DNA of 9,752 nt, from NCBI GenBank assembly GCA_018065025.1, contig JAGHUB010000347.1:1-9752 (forward strand), read 5' to 3'. Below are positions 1-7,261 of this stretch, one piece after another. Each line of letters starts with the position of its first letter. Positions within the stretch are counted from its first letter, which is position 1. The DNA is from Candidatus Equihabitans merdae. GTDB lineage: Bacteria; Bacillota; Clostridia; Lachnospirales; Lachnospiraceae. Position numbers and translations under genes: made by a program. Under the pieces are notes generated by a model that ran no database searches, was not told where the DNA came from, and saw nothing but the letters and a program-made list of their open reading frames with translations.

Positions 1-220
1 GTATATAGCAAGATAAGAGCGTCACCAGATCCAGAAATCATGACCAAATCAGAGGCAAGCCGGAGGATGCGTTTGAATTATGGGTATATAGCAAGATAAG
101 AGCGTCACCAGATCCAGAAATCATGACCAAATCAGAGGCAAGCCGGAGGATGCGCATGAATTATGGGTATATAGCAAAAAAGTGCTTCTCCGGAGCCAAA
201 AAACCAGAGGCAAGCCGGAG
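1..220. repeat. 83-bp tandem repeat, two near-identical copies plus a degenerate third
   Basis: Copies occupy 1-83 and 84-166. They match at 81 of 83 bases, differing only at 72/155 and 73/156. A third copy starts at 167 with the same first 10 bases (GTATATAGCA) and then diverges, but the 15-base core AGAGGCAAGCCGGAG recurs at 206-220 (also 51-65 and 134-148). The window starts exactly at a unit boundary by this phasing, so more copies may lie to the left. The unit length is not a multiple of three and no long reading frame crosses the array. A 19-codon frame (ATG at 40, TAA at 97-99) spans the copy junction and is probably incidental. The array sits beyond the typA terminator and looks non-coding. 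I do not recognise it as a named element. Confidence 0.9.
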
Positions 221-240
221 CACAAGTAGAACACAAGCAA

Positions 241-272
241 AAAGAGACGAGCCCGCGGGGGTTCGTCTCTTT
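241..272 (-). terminator. Intrinsic terminator of typA
   Basis: A perfect 10-bp arm (AAAGAGACGA at 241-250 with TCGTCTCTTT at 263-272) is extended by an inner GC-rich stem (251-254 with 259-262, one G-U pair) around a GCGG loop. Read on the minus strand it lies about 26 bases after the typA stop codon and is followed by a run of T. Both flanks are A/T-rich at the stem base, so it may also act on transcripts coming from the left. Confidence 0.85.
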
Positions 273-298
273 CTATGTGATTCAGAATTGATTTTGAT

Positions 299-2128
299 TT
301 ACTTGAAATGAGATCTCTTTCTCAGTCTGGAATCCAGGATCTTCTTGCGGATACGCAGGCTTTCGGGAGTGACTTCCAGCAGTTCGTCTGTGTCGATGTA
401 GTCCAGGCACTGCTCCAGGGACATGATACGGGGCGGTGTCAGAGTCAGAGCTTCATCAGCACTGGAAGAACGTGTATTGGTCAGGTGCTTGGTCTTGCAG
501 ACGTTCAGCTCGATGTCTTCGGGCTTAGCGCTTTCACCAACAACCATGCCGGAGTAAACCTTGGTGTTGGGGCCGATGAAGAGGGCACCACGTTCCTGGG
601 CAGCGAAGAGGCCGTATGTGACGGCTTCACCATCTTCGAAGGCGATCAGGGAACCATTACGTCTGTAGGTCAGGTCACCCTTGTAGGGGATGTAGCTGTC
701 GAAGACGCTGTTGATGATACCGGTACCCTTGGTAGCTGTCAGGAAGGGACCATGGAAACCGATGAGACCACGGGAAGGAATAGCGAATTCCAGACGAGTG
801 GTGCCATCAGACAGAGTAGTCATGCCCTGGAGTTCACCCTTACGTTCGGACAGCATGCTGATGGCTGTACCGGTGTATTCTTCAGGAACGTCTACGTAAG
901 CGATTTCCTGGGGTTCCATCTTCTGACCCTTTTCATTTGTCTTGAAGATAACCTCAGCCTTGCTGACGGCGAATTCATAACCTTCACGACGCATGGTTTC
1001 GATGAGAACAGACAGATGCAGTTCGCCTCGGCCGCTGACCTTGAAAGTATCAGTGCTTTCAGTATCTGAGACACGAAGAGAAACGTCTGTGTTCAGTTCA
1101 CGCATCAGACGATCACGGATCTGGCGGGAAGTGCAGTAGTCGCCTTCAAGACCGGCCAGAGGTGAATCGTTAACGATGAAGTTCATGGCGATAGTGGGCT
1201 CAGAAATCTTCTGGAAGGGGATAGCTTCCGGTTCGTCGATGGCACAGATAGTGTCACCAATCTGCAGATCACTGATACCGGAAACGGCTACGATAGAACC
1301 GATGCCGGCGTCCTTGATATCTACCTTGCCCAGGCCATCAAACTCATAGAGCTTGGTGATACGAACTTTCTCTTTGACTTCCGGATGGTGGAAGTTGACA
1401 CGGAGATAATCACCGTTGACCTTAACGGAACCATTGTCGATCTTACCGATACCGATACGACCTACATATTCGTTGTAGTCGATGGTAGAGATCAGCAGCT
1501 GTGTGCCCTTCTCATCATCACCCTGGGGAGCAGGGATGTAGTCGATGATGGTGTCGAACAGAGGTGTCAGGTCCTTGGCTTCGTCGGCCAGGTCGGCTAC
1601 GCAAGTACCCTCACGGGCAGAAGCATAGAGGAAGGGGCATTCCAGCTGTTCGTCGGAAGCATCCAGGTCCATAAGCAGTTCCAGAACTTCGTCTTCAACT
1701 TCATCAGGACGGGCTTCCGGACGGTCGATCTTGTTGATGCAGACGATAACCGGCAGATTAAGGTCCAGGGCTTTCTTCAGAACGAATTTTGTCTGGGGCA
1801 TAGTGCCTTCGAAAGCATCGACCAGCAGGATAACGCCGTTGACCATCTTCAGAACACGTTCTACTTCGCCGCCGAAATCGGCATGGCCGGGAGTATCAAC
1901 GATGTTGATCTTGACGTCCTTGTATGTGATGGATGTATTTTTGGATAAGATAGTGATACCACGCTCACGTTCGATGTCGCCAGAATCCATGACACGTTCA
2001 CGTACTTCCTGATTGGCACGGAATACGCCGGACTGACGAAGCATACCGTCGACCAGAGTAGTTTTGCCGTGGTCAACGTGGGCGATAATGGCGATATTTC
2101 TGATGTCTTCTCGTTTGATCTGACTCAT
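299..2128 (-). CDS. typA: Ribosome-associated GTPase TypA/BipA
   Basis: A translational GTPase of the EF-G/LepA family that binds the ribosome and supports 50S assembly and growth under cold or stress conditions (family knowledge). The protein is 609 aa, the usual TypA length. Visible motifs are the P-loop AHVDHGKT (16-23), switch I RERGITI (54-60), DTPGH (78-82), NKID (132-135) and SAR (170-172). The beta-barrel domain, EF-G-like domains and TypA C-terminal region follow. The frame is open upstream to 2212, but I chose ATG at 2128: the protein then begins [21 protein letters not shown] as in the family, and an AAGGAG ribosome binding site lies at 2136-2141. It is a monocistronic gene with its own promoter and terminator, divergent from dapA. 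Its codon use is strongly biased, which suggests high expression. Confidence 0.97.
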   Translation of the reverse strand: MSQIKREDIRNIAIIAHVDHGKTTLVDGMLRQSGVFRANQEVRERVMDSGDIERERGITILSKNTSITYKDVKINIVDTPGHADFGGEVERVLKMVNGVILLVDAFEGTMPQTKFVLKKALDLNLPVIVCINKIDRPEARPDEVEDEVLELLMDLDASDEQLECPFLYASAREGTCVADLADEAKDLTPLFDTIIDYIPAPQGDDEKGTQLLISTIDYNEYVGRIGIGKIDNGSVKVNGDYLRVNFHHPEVKEKVRITKLYEFDGLGKVDIKDAGIGSIVAVSGISDLQIGDTICAIDEPEAIPFQKISEPTIAMNFIVNDSPLAGLEGDYCTSRQIRDRLMRELNTDVSLRVSDTESTDTFKVSGRGELHLSVLIETMRREGYEFAVSKAEVIFKTNEKGQKMEPQEIAYVDVPEEYTGTAISMLSERKGELQGMTTLSDGTTRLEFAIPSRGLIGFHGPFLTATKGTGIINSVFDSYIPYKGDLTYRRNGSLIAFEDGEAVTYGLFAAQERGALFIGPNTKVYSGMVVGESAKPEDIELNVCKTKHLTNTRSSSADEALTLTPPRIMSLEQCLDYIDTDELLEVTPESLRIRKKILDSRLRKRSHFK

Positions 2129-2202
2129 AAAACAACTCCTTAAGTTTCTTGGAAAATGAAACTTTTTACCTATATTTATGCATTTCTCAAAACAACCTAG
2201 AA

Positions 2203-2230
2203 AATATATCACTTAACACGTGCATTGTAA
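2203..2230 (-). promoter_or_regulatory. Probable typA promoter
   Basis: On the minus strand, TTACAA (2225-2230) and TATATT (2203-2208) are separated by 16 bp, about 75 bases upstream of the typA start. It is a fair sigma-A-like match, predicted by eye only. It lies back to back with the dapA promoters. Confidence 0.5.
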
Positions 2231-2238
2231 ATAAAAAG

Positions 2239-2247
2239 TGGTATAAT
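2239..2247 (+). promoter_or_regulatory. Possible extended -10 promoter upstream of dapA
   Basis: TGG followed by a perfect TATAAT (2242-2247) forms an extended -10 element. No convincing -35 is present at 17 bp. It would give a leader of about 150 bases ahead of dapA and a second start for the dapAB operon. The same TGGTATA core recurs upstream of glyA and hisA. Confidence 0.4.
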
Positions 2248-2266
2248 CACTAGGTATTTAGGGGAT

Positions 2267-2295
2267 TTGACAAGGTTCATATCCTTTTGTATCAT
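2267..2295 (+). promoter_or_regulatory. Main sigma-A-type promoter of dapA-dapB
   Basis: A perfect TTGACA (2267-2272), a 17-bp spacer and TATCAT (2290-2295). Transcription should begin near 2302, leaving a leader of about 100 bases. That is too short for a lysine riboswitch (L-box), and none of its conserved sequence was recognised. I see only weak possible pairings in this leader (for example GGGT 2323-2326 with ACCC 2353-2356). Confidence 0.75.
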
Positions 2296-2401
2296 AATAA
2301 AAACAAACTTGTAATTTATCATGGGTGGGAAGTTGTTTGGATAAAACGGATAACCCGATTTATTTTGCTGTTTTCACCATGTTTATTTAGGAGGAAATAT
2401 T

Positions 2402-3289
2402 ATGGCTATTTTTAAAGGTTCAGGTGTTGCTATCATCACTCCGTTCCATGATGACGGCTCAGTCAACTTTGAAGTTCTGGATGAGATCCTGGAAGACCAG
2501 ATCGCTAAGGGCACAGACTCCATCGTTATCTGCGGCACCACCGGTGAATCTGCAACCATGACTGGTGAAGAACACGTTGCAACAATCGCTCACACCATCA
2601 AGACAGTCAATGGCCGTATCCCGGTTATCGCCGGCACAGGTTCCAACGATACAGCTTACGCTATCGAGATGTCCAAGGAAGTTGCTGATCTGGGCGCTGA
2701 TGGTCTGCTTTGTGTTACACCTTACTACAACAAGTGCACACAGAATGGTCTGATCAAGCATTACACAGCTATCGCTGAAGCCGTAAACGGCTGCCCCATC
2801 ATCATGTATAACGTACCCAGCCGTACAGGTGTTAACATCACTCCGGCTACAGCTGCTTATCTGGCTAAGAATGTTGAAAACATCGTTGGTATCAAAGAAG
2901 CCAGCGGCAACATCGCTCAGGTCGCCAAGATGGCTCAGCTGTCCGAAGGCAAGCTGGATATCTATTCCGGTAACGATGATATGATCGTACCCCTGTTATC
3001 TGTTGGCGGTCTGGGTGTTATCTCAGTTCTGGCTAACGTTGCTCCCAAGCAGACACATGATATGGTTTATCATTATCTGGAAGGCCGCGCTGCCGAAGCT
3101 ACAAAGATGCAGCTGGAAGCTCTGCCTCTGATCGATCAGCTCTTCAGCGAAGTTAACCCCATCCCGGTCAAAGCTGCTATGGCTATGCAGGGTTGGAAGG
3201 TTGGCCCGCTTCACCTGCCTCTGACAGAGCTGGAAGATGCTCACAAGGTCACCCTTGAAAAAGCTATGAGAGAGTACGGGGTACTGTAA
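2402..3289 (+). CDS. dapA: 4-Hydroxy-tetrahydrodipicolinate synthase
   Basis: Condenses pyruvate with aspartate semialdehyde in the first committed step of the diaminopimelate/lysine pathway, in the cytoplasm. It is 295 aa, a full-length TIM barrel of the family. Key residues by alignment in my head to the E. coli enzyme: Schiff-base Lys165 in GIKEASG, Tyr136 in YNVPSRTG with substrate-binding Arg141, GTTGE at 45-49 and the Tyr108-Tyr109 pair in TPYYN. The start is fixed by a consensus AGGAGG at 2389-2394, seven bases before ATG. It is the first gene of an operon with dapB, two bases downstream. Of the E. coli lysine-site residues, His56 and Asn80 appear kept (His58, Asn82), but His53 and Glu84 are replaced by Gly55 and Tyr86, so lysine inhibition may be altered (inference). 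Confidence 0.97.
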   Translation: MAIFKGSGVAIITPFHDDGSVNFEVLDEILEDQIAKGTDSIVICGTTGESATMTGEEHVATIAHTIKTVNGRIPVIAGTGSNDTAYAIEMSKEVADLGADGLLCVTPYYNKCTQNGLIKHYTAIAEAVNGCPIIMYNVPSRTGVNITPATAAYLAKNVENIVGIKEASGNIAQVAKMAQLSEGKLDIYSGNDDMIVPLLSVGGLGVISVLANVAPKQTHDMVYHYLEGRAAEATKMQLEALPLIDQLFSEVNPIPVKAAMAMQGWKVGPLHLPLTELEDAHKVTLEKAMREYGVL

Positions 3290-3291
3290 TC

Positions 3292-4047
3292 ATGGTTAGC
3301 GTAATTTTGCATGGTGCCCTGGGTCACATGGGTGCCGTTGTAGATGAAATCGTAGCTGCCGATCCGGATATCCAGATCGTAGCCGGTGTTGATATCGCCT
3401 GCTCCGACGAAAGAAGCTATCCCATCTATGACAGCTTTGACAAATGTTCTGAACCCGCCGATGCTATCATTGATTTCTCAACAGCTAAAGCGGTAAATGT
3501 ACTGACAGCCTATGCAGTAGAGCGCAGCATTCCCCTGGTTCTGTGCACCACCGGTCTTTCTGAAGAACAGATCGCCATGGTACAGGATGCTTCCAAAGAA
3601 GTTGCTATCCTGCGTTCCGCCAATATGTCCCTTGGTATCAATCTTCTGATGAAGCTTCTGAAGACAGCCGCTGCCACACTGACACCGGCCGGTTACGATG
3701 CCGAGATCATGGAGATGCATCATCGCCGCAAACTGGATGCTCCTTCAGGTACAGCCCTTATGCTGGCTGATGCCGTTAACGAAGGCGCCGGTGGCGATTA
3801 CGAATATGTCTACGACAGAAGCCAGCGCCACGAAGCCAGACCGGCCAAGGAAATCGGCGTATCCGCAATGCGCGGCGGCACAGTCGTGGGTATCCACAAC
3901 GTCGCATTCGCCGGACAGGACGAAGTCATCGAGATCAAGCACACAGCTTATTCCCGTGCCGTCTTCGCCAAAGGCGCTGTACAGGGCGCTAAGTTCCTGG
4001 CAGGCAAAGGCCCCGGCCTCTACGATATGTCCGACGTCATAGACTAA
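3292..4047 (+). CDS. dapB: 4-Hydroxy-tetrahydrodipicolinate reductase
   Basis: Reduces (with loss of water) the DapA product to tetrahydrodipicolinate using NAD(P)H, the second step of the diaminopimelate pathway. It is 251 aa, normal for the family. The nucleotide-binding loop GALGHMG is at 8-14 and CTTG at 85-88. The DapB signature HHRRKLDAPSGTA (143-155) carries catalytic His143 and Lys147, and MRGGTVVGIHNV follows at 193-204. The segment after beta-2 reads AGVDIACS, with an Asp where ribose hydroxyls are usually bound and no equivalent of the E. coli Arg39. NADH use is therefore plausible but unproven. The ATG comes two bases after the dapA stop and has only a weak ribosome binding site, so translation is probably coupled to dapA. 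An intrinsic terminator follows. Confidence 0.97.
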   Translation: MVSVILHGALGHMGAVVDEIVAADPDIQIVAGVDIACSDERSYPIYDSFDKCSEPADAIIDFSTAKAVNVLTAYAVERSIPLVLCTTGLSEEQIAMVQDASKEVAILRSANMSLGINLLMKLLKTAAATLTPAGYDAEIMEMHHRRKLDAPSGTALMLADAVNEGAGGDYEYVYDRSQRHEARPAKEIGVSAMRGGTVVGIHNVAFAGQDEVIEIKHTAYSRAVFAKGAVQGAKFLAGKGPGLYDMSDVID

Positions 4048-4076
4048 TCATTTAACTTGATACATAATCAATATGA

Positions 4077-4108
4077 AAGCTCGATCCAATTATGGGTCGA
4101 GCTTTTTT
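4077..4108 (+). terminator. Intrinsic terminator of dapA-dapB
   Basis: AAGCTCGATCC (4077-4087) pairs with GGGTCGAGCTT (4094-4104), with one G-U pair and an AATTAT loop, and a six-T run ends at 4108. It lies 29 bases after the dapB stop and converges with the glyA terminator. Confidence 0.92.
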
Positions 4109-4116
4109 GCCAAGAC

Positions 4117-4155
4117 AAAAAAGAACGACACACCATGGCGGTGTGCCGTTCTTTT
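4117..4155 (-). terminator. Intrinsic terminator of glyA
   Basis: AAAAGAACG-A-CACACC (4119-4134) pairs with GGTGTG-C-CGTTCTTTT (4140-4155) around a five-base loop, with a single A-C mismatch. On the minus strand the stem is followed by a T run (4117-4122). It lies 25 bases past the glyA stop codon. The symmetric A/T flanks suggest it can act in both directions between the convergent operons. Confidence 0.9.
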
Positions 4156-4180
4156 GTTATGAGAGAAACACTTAATAGTA

Positions 4181-5419
4181 TTAAGCTTCCAGGGGATATT
4201 TATCGGTCAATTCCTTGACGATAGCAGCAGCCTTAGCCTGATTATCTTCGGACTGAAGCATAAGAGCGATGGCCTCAGCAACCTGATCCATGTCAGCGGC
4301 GTCCAGACCACGTGTAGTAACAGCCGGTGTGCCAAGACGAACACCAGATGTAACGAAGGGGCTCAGGGGTTCACGAGGAACAGTGTTCTTGTTGGCAGTG
4401 ATGTTAGCCAGGTCAAGACGAGCTTCAGCTTCCTTACCGGTCAGATCTGTACCAATCAGGTTAACCAGCATCAGGTGGTTGTCTGTGCCGCCTGTAACAA
4501 TGTTTACACCACGGTCCATCAGACCGGCAGCCAGAGCCTTGGCATTGGCGATAATGTTGTCACAGTAGATACCAAAAGAGGGATCCAGAGCTTCTTTAAG
4601 AGCAACAGCCTTAGCAGCAACAACATGCATGAGAGGTCCACCCTGCAGGCCGGGGAATACGGACTTGTTCAGCTTATGTTCCTTAGCGAATTCAGCTGTG
4701 GACAGGATCATGCCGCCTCTGGGACCACGAAGAGTCTTGTGAGTTGTTGTGGTAACAACATGAGCATGGGGGAAGGGATTGGCATGACGGCCGGTAGCTA
4801 CCAGAGCGGCGATATGAGCAATATCAACCATGAGGTAAGCTCCAACGCTGTCAGCAATTTCACGCATTCTCTTGAAATCAATGGCGCGGCCGTAAGCAGA
4901 AGCACCGGCAACGATCATCTTGGGATGGCATTCTTTAGCGATGCGTTCACAAGCGTCATAATCCAGGAAACCGTCGTCATCAACACCATAAGGTACGCAA
5001 TTGTAATAGGTACCGGAAATGTTAGCTGTTGAACCGTGGGAAAGGTGACCACCTTCACTTAAGTTCATACCCATGAATGTATCACCGGGCTGAAGCAGAG
5101 CGAAGAAAACGGCCATATTAGCCTGAGCGCCGGAGTGGGGCTGAACGTTGGCATAAGTGCAGCCGAACAGTTCCATAGCACGCTGTCTGGCAAGATTTTC
5201 AGCCATATCAACATATTCGCAGCCGCCATAGTAACGGTGAGCCGGATAACCTTCAGCATACTTGTTTGTCAGGGGGCTGCCCATGGTAGCCATAATGGCC
5301 TTGCTGGTCCAGTTTTCGGAAGCAATCAGTTCCAGATGAGTCTGCTGACGATTGATTTCTTTCTCGATGATCTCGGCGATCTCGGGATCTACACTTTTGA
5401 TTTCATTAATTGAATACAT
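4181..5419 (-). CDS. glyA: Serine hydroxymethyltransferase
   Basis: A PLP enzyme that interconverts serine plus tetrahydrofolate with glycine plus 5,10-methylene-tetrahydrofolate, feeding one-carbon metabolism. The protein is 412 aa, the typical bacterial length. Visible motifs are ELIASEN (30-36), NKYAEGYP (52-59), HSGAQAN (95-101), SEGGHLSHG (121-129), [10 protein letters not shown] (197-206), the PLP-lysine motif TTTTHK with Lys228 followed by TLRGPRGG, and [14 protein letters not shown] near the C terminus. ATG at 5419 has AGGAG at 5426-5430. It lies 78 bases downstream of agcS on the same strand, so it probably belongs to the glycine-riboswitch transcript, but a possible private promoter overlaps the agcS stop. 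Confidence 0.97.
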   Translation of the reverse strand: MYSINEIKSVDPEIAEIIEKEINRQQTHLELIASENWTSKAIMATMGSPLTNKYAEGYPAHRYYGGCEYVDMAENLARQRAMELFGCTYANVQPHSGAQANMAVFFALLQPGDTFMGMNLSEGGHLSHGSTANISGTYYNCVPYGVDDDGFLDYDACERIAKECHPKMIVAGASAYGRAIDFKRMREIADSVGAYLMVDIAHIAALVATGRHANPFPHAHVVTTTTHKTLRGPRGGMILSTAEFAKEHKLNKSVFPGLQGGPLMHVVAAKAVALKEALDPSFGIYCDNIIANAKALAAGLMDRGVNIVTGGTDNHLMLVNLIGTDLTGKEAEARLDLANITANKNTVPREPLSPFVTSGVRLGTPAVTTRGLDAADMDQVAEAIALMLQSEDNQAKAAAIVKELTDKYPLEA

Positions 5420-5435
5420 GTCATTCTCCTAAGTT

Positions 5436-5459
5436 AAAGCCGACTGGAAAGTCGGCTTT
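5436..5459 (-). terminator. Hairpin between agcS and glyA (weak terminator or leader hairpin)
   Basis: A perfect 10-bp inverted repeat, AAAGCCGACT and AGTCGGCTTT, with a four-base loop. On the minus strand it is followed only by TTTAACTTA and then the glyA ribosome binding site, so the U tract is poor. It could be a leaky terminator that lowers glyA relative to agcS, a 3' stabiliser of the agcS message, or a glyA leader hairpin. Confidence 0.6.
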
Positions 5460-5496
5460 ACATGTTGCTTATTTATATTGCTTGTTTTTTTATTTT

Positions 5497-5505
5497 ATTA
5501 TACCA
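5497..5505 (-). promoter_or_regulatory. Possible extended -10 promoter of glyA inside the agcS stop region
   Basis: On the minus strand, TGG plus a perfect TATAAT is formed by the final agcS codons and stop (CTG GTA TAA T). No good -35 was found; the closest is TTCGAC at 16 bp. It would give a glyA leader of about 70 bases containing the 5436-5459 hairpin. Confidence 0.35.
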
Positions 5506-6910
5506 GGTGTTTCTTCTTGTCGAAGAAATCCTTTGTTTCCTTAGCGACTACACCGCTCAGGACGAACAGAGCGATCATGTTGGGGAAGGCCATCAGACCG
5601 TTGAAGATATCAGCCAGTGTCCATACAGCACTTACTGTCAGGAAGGGACCGATCAGAACAGCCAGGATGTAGAGCCAACGATAGGTGGTAAGAACGGTCT
5701 TGTTGTTGCCTACCAGGTATTCCAGACAACGTTCGCTGTAGTAATCCCAACCAAGGATAGTTGTGAAAGCGAAGAAGACCAGGCACAGCATCAGGATAAA
5801 TGCAGACAGACCGGCGGGCAGGGGCAGACCATGCTGGAAAGCATAAGTTGTGATCTGAACACCTTCCAGACCTTCAACCTGCCAGGCACCTGTAACAACG
5901 ATAGACAGACCTGTCAGTGTGCAGATGACGATGGTGTCGATGAAAGTACCTGTCATGGAAACCAGACCCTGACGGACACATTCATTTGTCTTAGCAGCGG
6001 CAGCAGCGATAGGAGCAGAACCCAGACCGGCTTCGTTTGAGAAGATACCACGGGCAACACCCTTCTGCATAGCTACGATCATGGAACCAACTACACCACC
6101 GGTGACGGCCATGGGATCGAAAGCGGCTTTGACGATAGTAACGATAGCAGCGGGAACGGCTGTGATGTTGCAGATGATCAGGATGATAACGACAACGAAA
6201 TACAGAATGGCCATGAAGGGAACGATGATTTCGCTGACGCGGGCGATACGCTTAACACCACCGATAACAACCAGAGCTGTGAAGCCGGCAACAACGATAG
6301 CAGCGATAACAGTAACGATAGAATGTGTGCCCAGGATCGGCAGAGTAACCATGTGAGCCTTTTCGGGATCGAAGAAGCCCTGAGCAGCAGATGTGATACC
6401 GTTTACCTGTGTGATAGTACCGATACCAAGCAGACCGGCGCAGATACCGAAGAAAGCGAAGAGCTTGGCCAGCCATTTCCAGTTCTTACCCATACCTTTT
6501 TCGATATAGTAGAAGGGACCACCAAGGCTGTGGTTATTTTCGTCGATAACACGATACTTAACAGCCAGCAGACCTTCTGAATACTTTGTAGCCATACCGA
6601 AGAAGGCGGCAACGATCATCCAGAACAGGGCACCGGGACCACCGGTGAAAACAGCTGTGGCAACACCGACGATGTTACCTGTACCGATCGTAGCACTAAG
6701 TGCTGTACAAAGAGCAGCGAAGCTTGAGATTTCGCCTTCGCCATCATCTTCATTCTGGAACATCCATTTAAGAGCCAATGGCAGTTTGTGTGTCTGCAGG
6801 CACTTAACACGGATGGTCAGAAGCAGACCGCCCAGAAGAATGATAGCCATCAGGGGAACACCCCAGACGATGTCGTCGATACGACCAATGATTGCAGTGA
6901 ATTGTTCCAT
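5498..6910 (-). CDS. agcS: Sodium/alanine-glycine symporter (AgcS/AlsT family)
   Basis: An inner-membrane secondary transporter that takes up alanine and/or glycine with Na+. It is 470 aa and has the alternating hydrophobic segments of the family (about ten to eleven membrane spans, for example 18-34, 95-108, 150-166, 197-217, 227-247, 365-387 and 411-430). Family-diagnostic stretches are SATIGTGNIVGVATA (72-86), LGGPFYYIEKGMG (129-141), GVARGIFSNEAGLGSAP (284-300) and LGWDYYSERCLEYL (386-399). The ATG at 6910 is preceded by AAGGGAG at 6918-6924. The gene follows a tandem glycine riboswitch and its terminator. That points to glycine as a substrate, with alanine also possible, and to control by intracellular glycine. 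glyA lies downstream. Its last codons contain a possible glyA promoter. Confidence 0.95.
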   Translation of the reverse strand: MEQFTAIIGRIDDIVWGVPLMAIILLGGLLLTIRVKCLQTHKLPLALKWMFQNEDDGEGEISSFAALCTALSATIGTGNIVGVATAVFTGGPGALFWMIVAAFFGMATKYSEGLLAVKYRVIDENNHSLGGPFYYIEKGMGKNWKWLAKLFAFFGICAGLLGIGTITQVNGITSAAQGFFDPEKAHMVTLPILGTHSIVTVIAAIVVAGFTALVVIGGVKRIARVSEIIVPFMAILYFVVVIILIICNITAVPAAIVTIVKAAFDPMAVTGGVVGSMIVAMQKGVARGIFSNEAGLGSAPIAAAAAKTNECVRQGLVSMTGTFIDTIVICTLTGLSIVVTGAWQVEGLEGVQITTYAFQHGLPLPAGLSAFILMLCLVFFAFTTILGWDYYSERCLEYLVGNNKTVLTTYRWLYILAVLIGPFLTVSAVWTLADIFNGLMAFPNMIALFVLSGVVAKETKDFFDKKKHLV

Positions 6911-6995
6911 AGTGACACTCCCTTATATAAAAATATTATTTTTTGCTCAAAATGGGGGATGTCTCCGGAGAAAAGTGAAGTGGACAAAGATCGGC

Positions 6996-7023
6996 AAAAG
7001 AAAAAGAGCCCGGACGGCTCTCT
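6996..7023 (-). terminator. Terminator in the expression platform of the glycine riboswitch
   Basis: On the minus strand AGAGAGCC (7023-7016) and the following bases pair with GGCTCTTT (7010-7003) around a five-base loop, and are followed by a T-rich run (TTTTCTTTT) to 6996. It lies about 30 bases after aptamer 2 and about 70 bases before the agcS ribosome binding site. That is the position expected for transcriptional control of agcS. The stretch between it and the gene (6925-6995) is A/T-rich and holds only a 10-bp palindrome, TCTCCGGAGA, at 6962-6971. Confidence 0.85.
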
Positions 7024-7050
7024 GACAAAGATAAAGCATGCGTGATGCAT

Positions 7051-7241
7051 GACTCTGTCCTTTTGCCTGAGAGATTCGTATTCCGTGGAATACTTTCACC
7101 TTCGGCCCCCGACTCTACGGGTGTCTCCAGAGATTCGATCCATCTGCGGTTTTCACCCCACATTTCCTGAATTAAGAAATGTTTCGGGGCACCTGAGAGT
7201 GTTACTCCTTCGGTGGGCTTTTGCGCCGCTTTCCTGCAGAC
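7051..7241 (-). promoter_or_regulatory. Tandem (two-aptamer) glycine riboswitch upstream of agcS
   Basis: Read on the minus strand, aptamer 1 spans about 7241-7142 and aptamer 2 about 7134-7051, joined by a short linker. Each has the glycine-riboswitch landmarks. Aptamer 1 has ACCGAAGGAGTAA (7215-7203) and CTCTCAGG (7199-7192), closed by P1 GTCTGC/GCAGAT. Aptamer 2 has TCTCTGGAGA (7133-7124), GCCGAAGGTGAAA (near 7106-7094), then ATCTCTCAGGCAAAAGGACA (7075-7056), closed by CTCTG/CAGAG. Leader CGA (7250-7248) can pair with linker TCG, consistent with the leader-linker kink-turn known in this class. A hairpin of about 34 bases (7156-7189) is inserted in aptamer 1. Riboswitches of this class ahead of glycine/alanine symporters usually repress at high glycine (established knowledge). 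The arrangement here fits that. Confidence 0.95.
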
Positions 7242-7261
7242 TTCATTTCGAAAGCGCTTCT

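Noticed and set aside
123..311. A 62-codon frame starting in repeat copy 2 and running through the typA terminator
   Set aside because: It consists of repeat sequence, a terminator hairpin and the antisense end of typA; no ribosome binding site of the expected type was seen, so it is not annotated as a gene.
308..1069. A 253-codon open frame on the plus strand inside typA, and another at 1385-1948
   Set aside because: They lie wholly antisense to typA, have no ribosome binding site or recognisable domain, and are explained by the strong codon bias of typA keeping the opposite strand free of stops.
2129..2212. N-terminal extension of typA to an ATG at 2212
   Set aside because: The added 28 residues are not seen in TypA, overlap the promoter region and lie upstream of a good ribosome binding site for ATG 2128.
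5462..6040. A 192-codon open frame antisense to agcS
   Set aside because: It resembles no family I know and mirrors agcS codons; agcS itself is unambiguous over the same bases.
6962..6971. TCTCCGGAGA palindrome in the agcS leader; its core CTCCGGAG also occurs at 188-195
   Set aside because: An 8-base self-complementary word in two places is weak evidence, with no shared flanks or relation to promoters.
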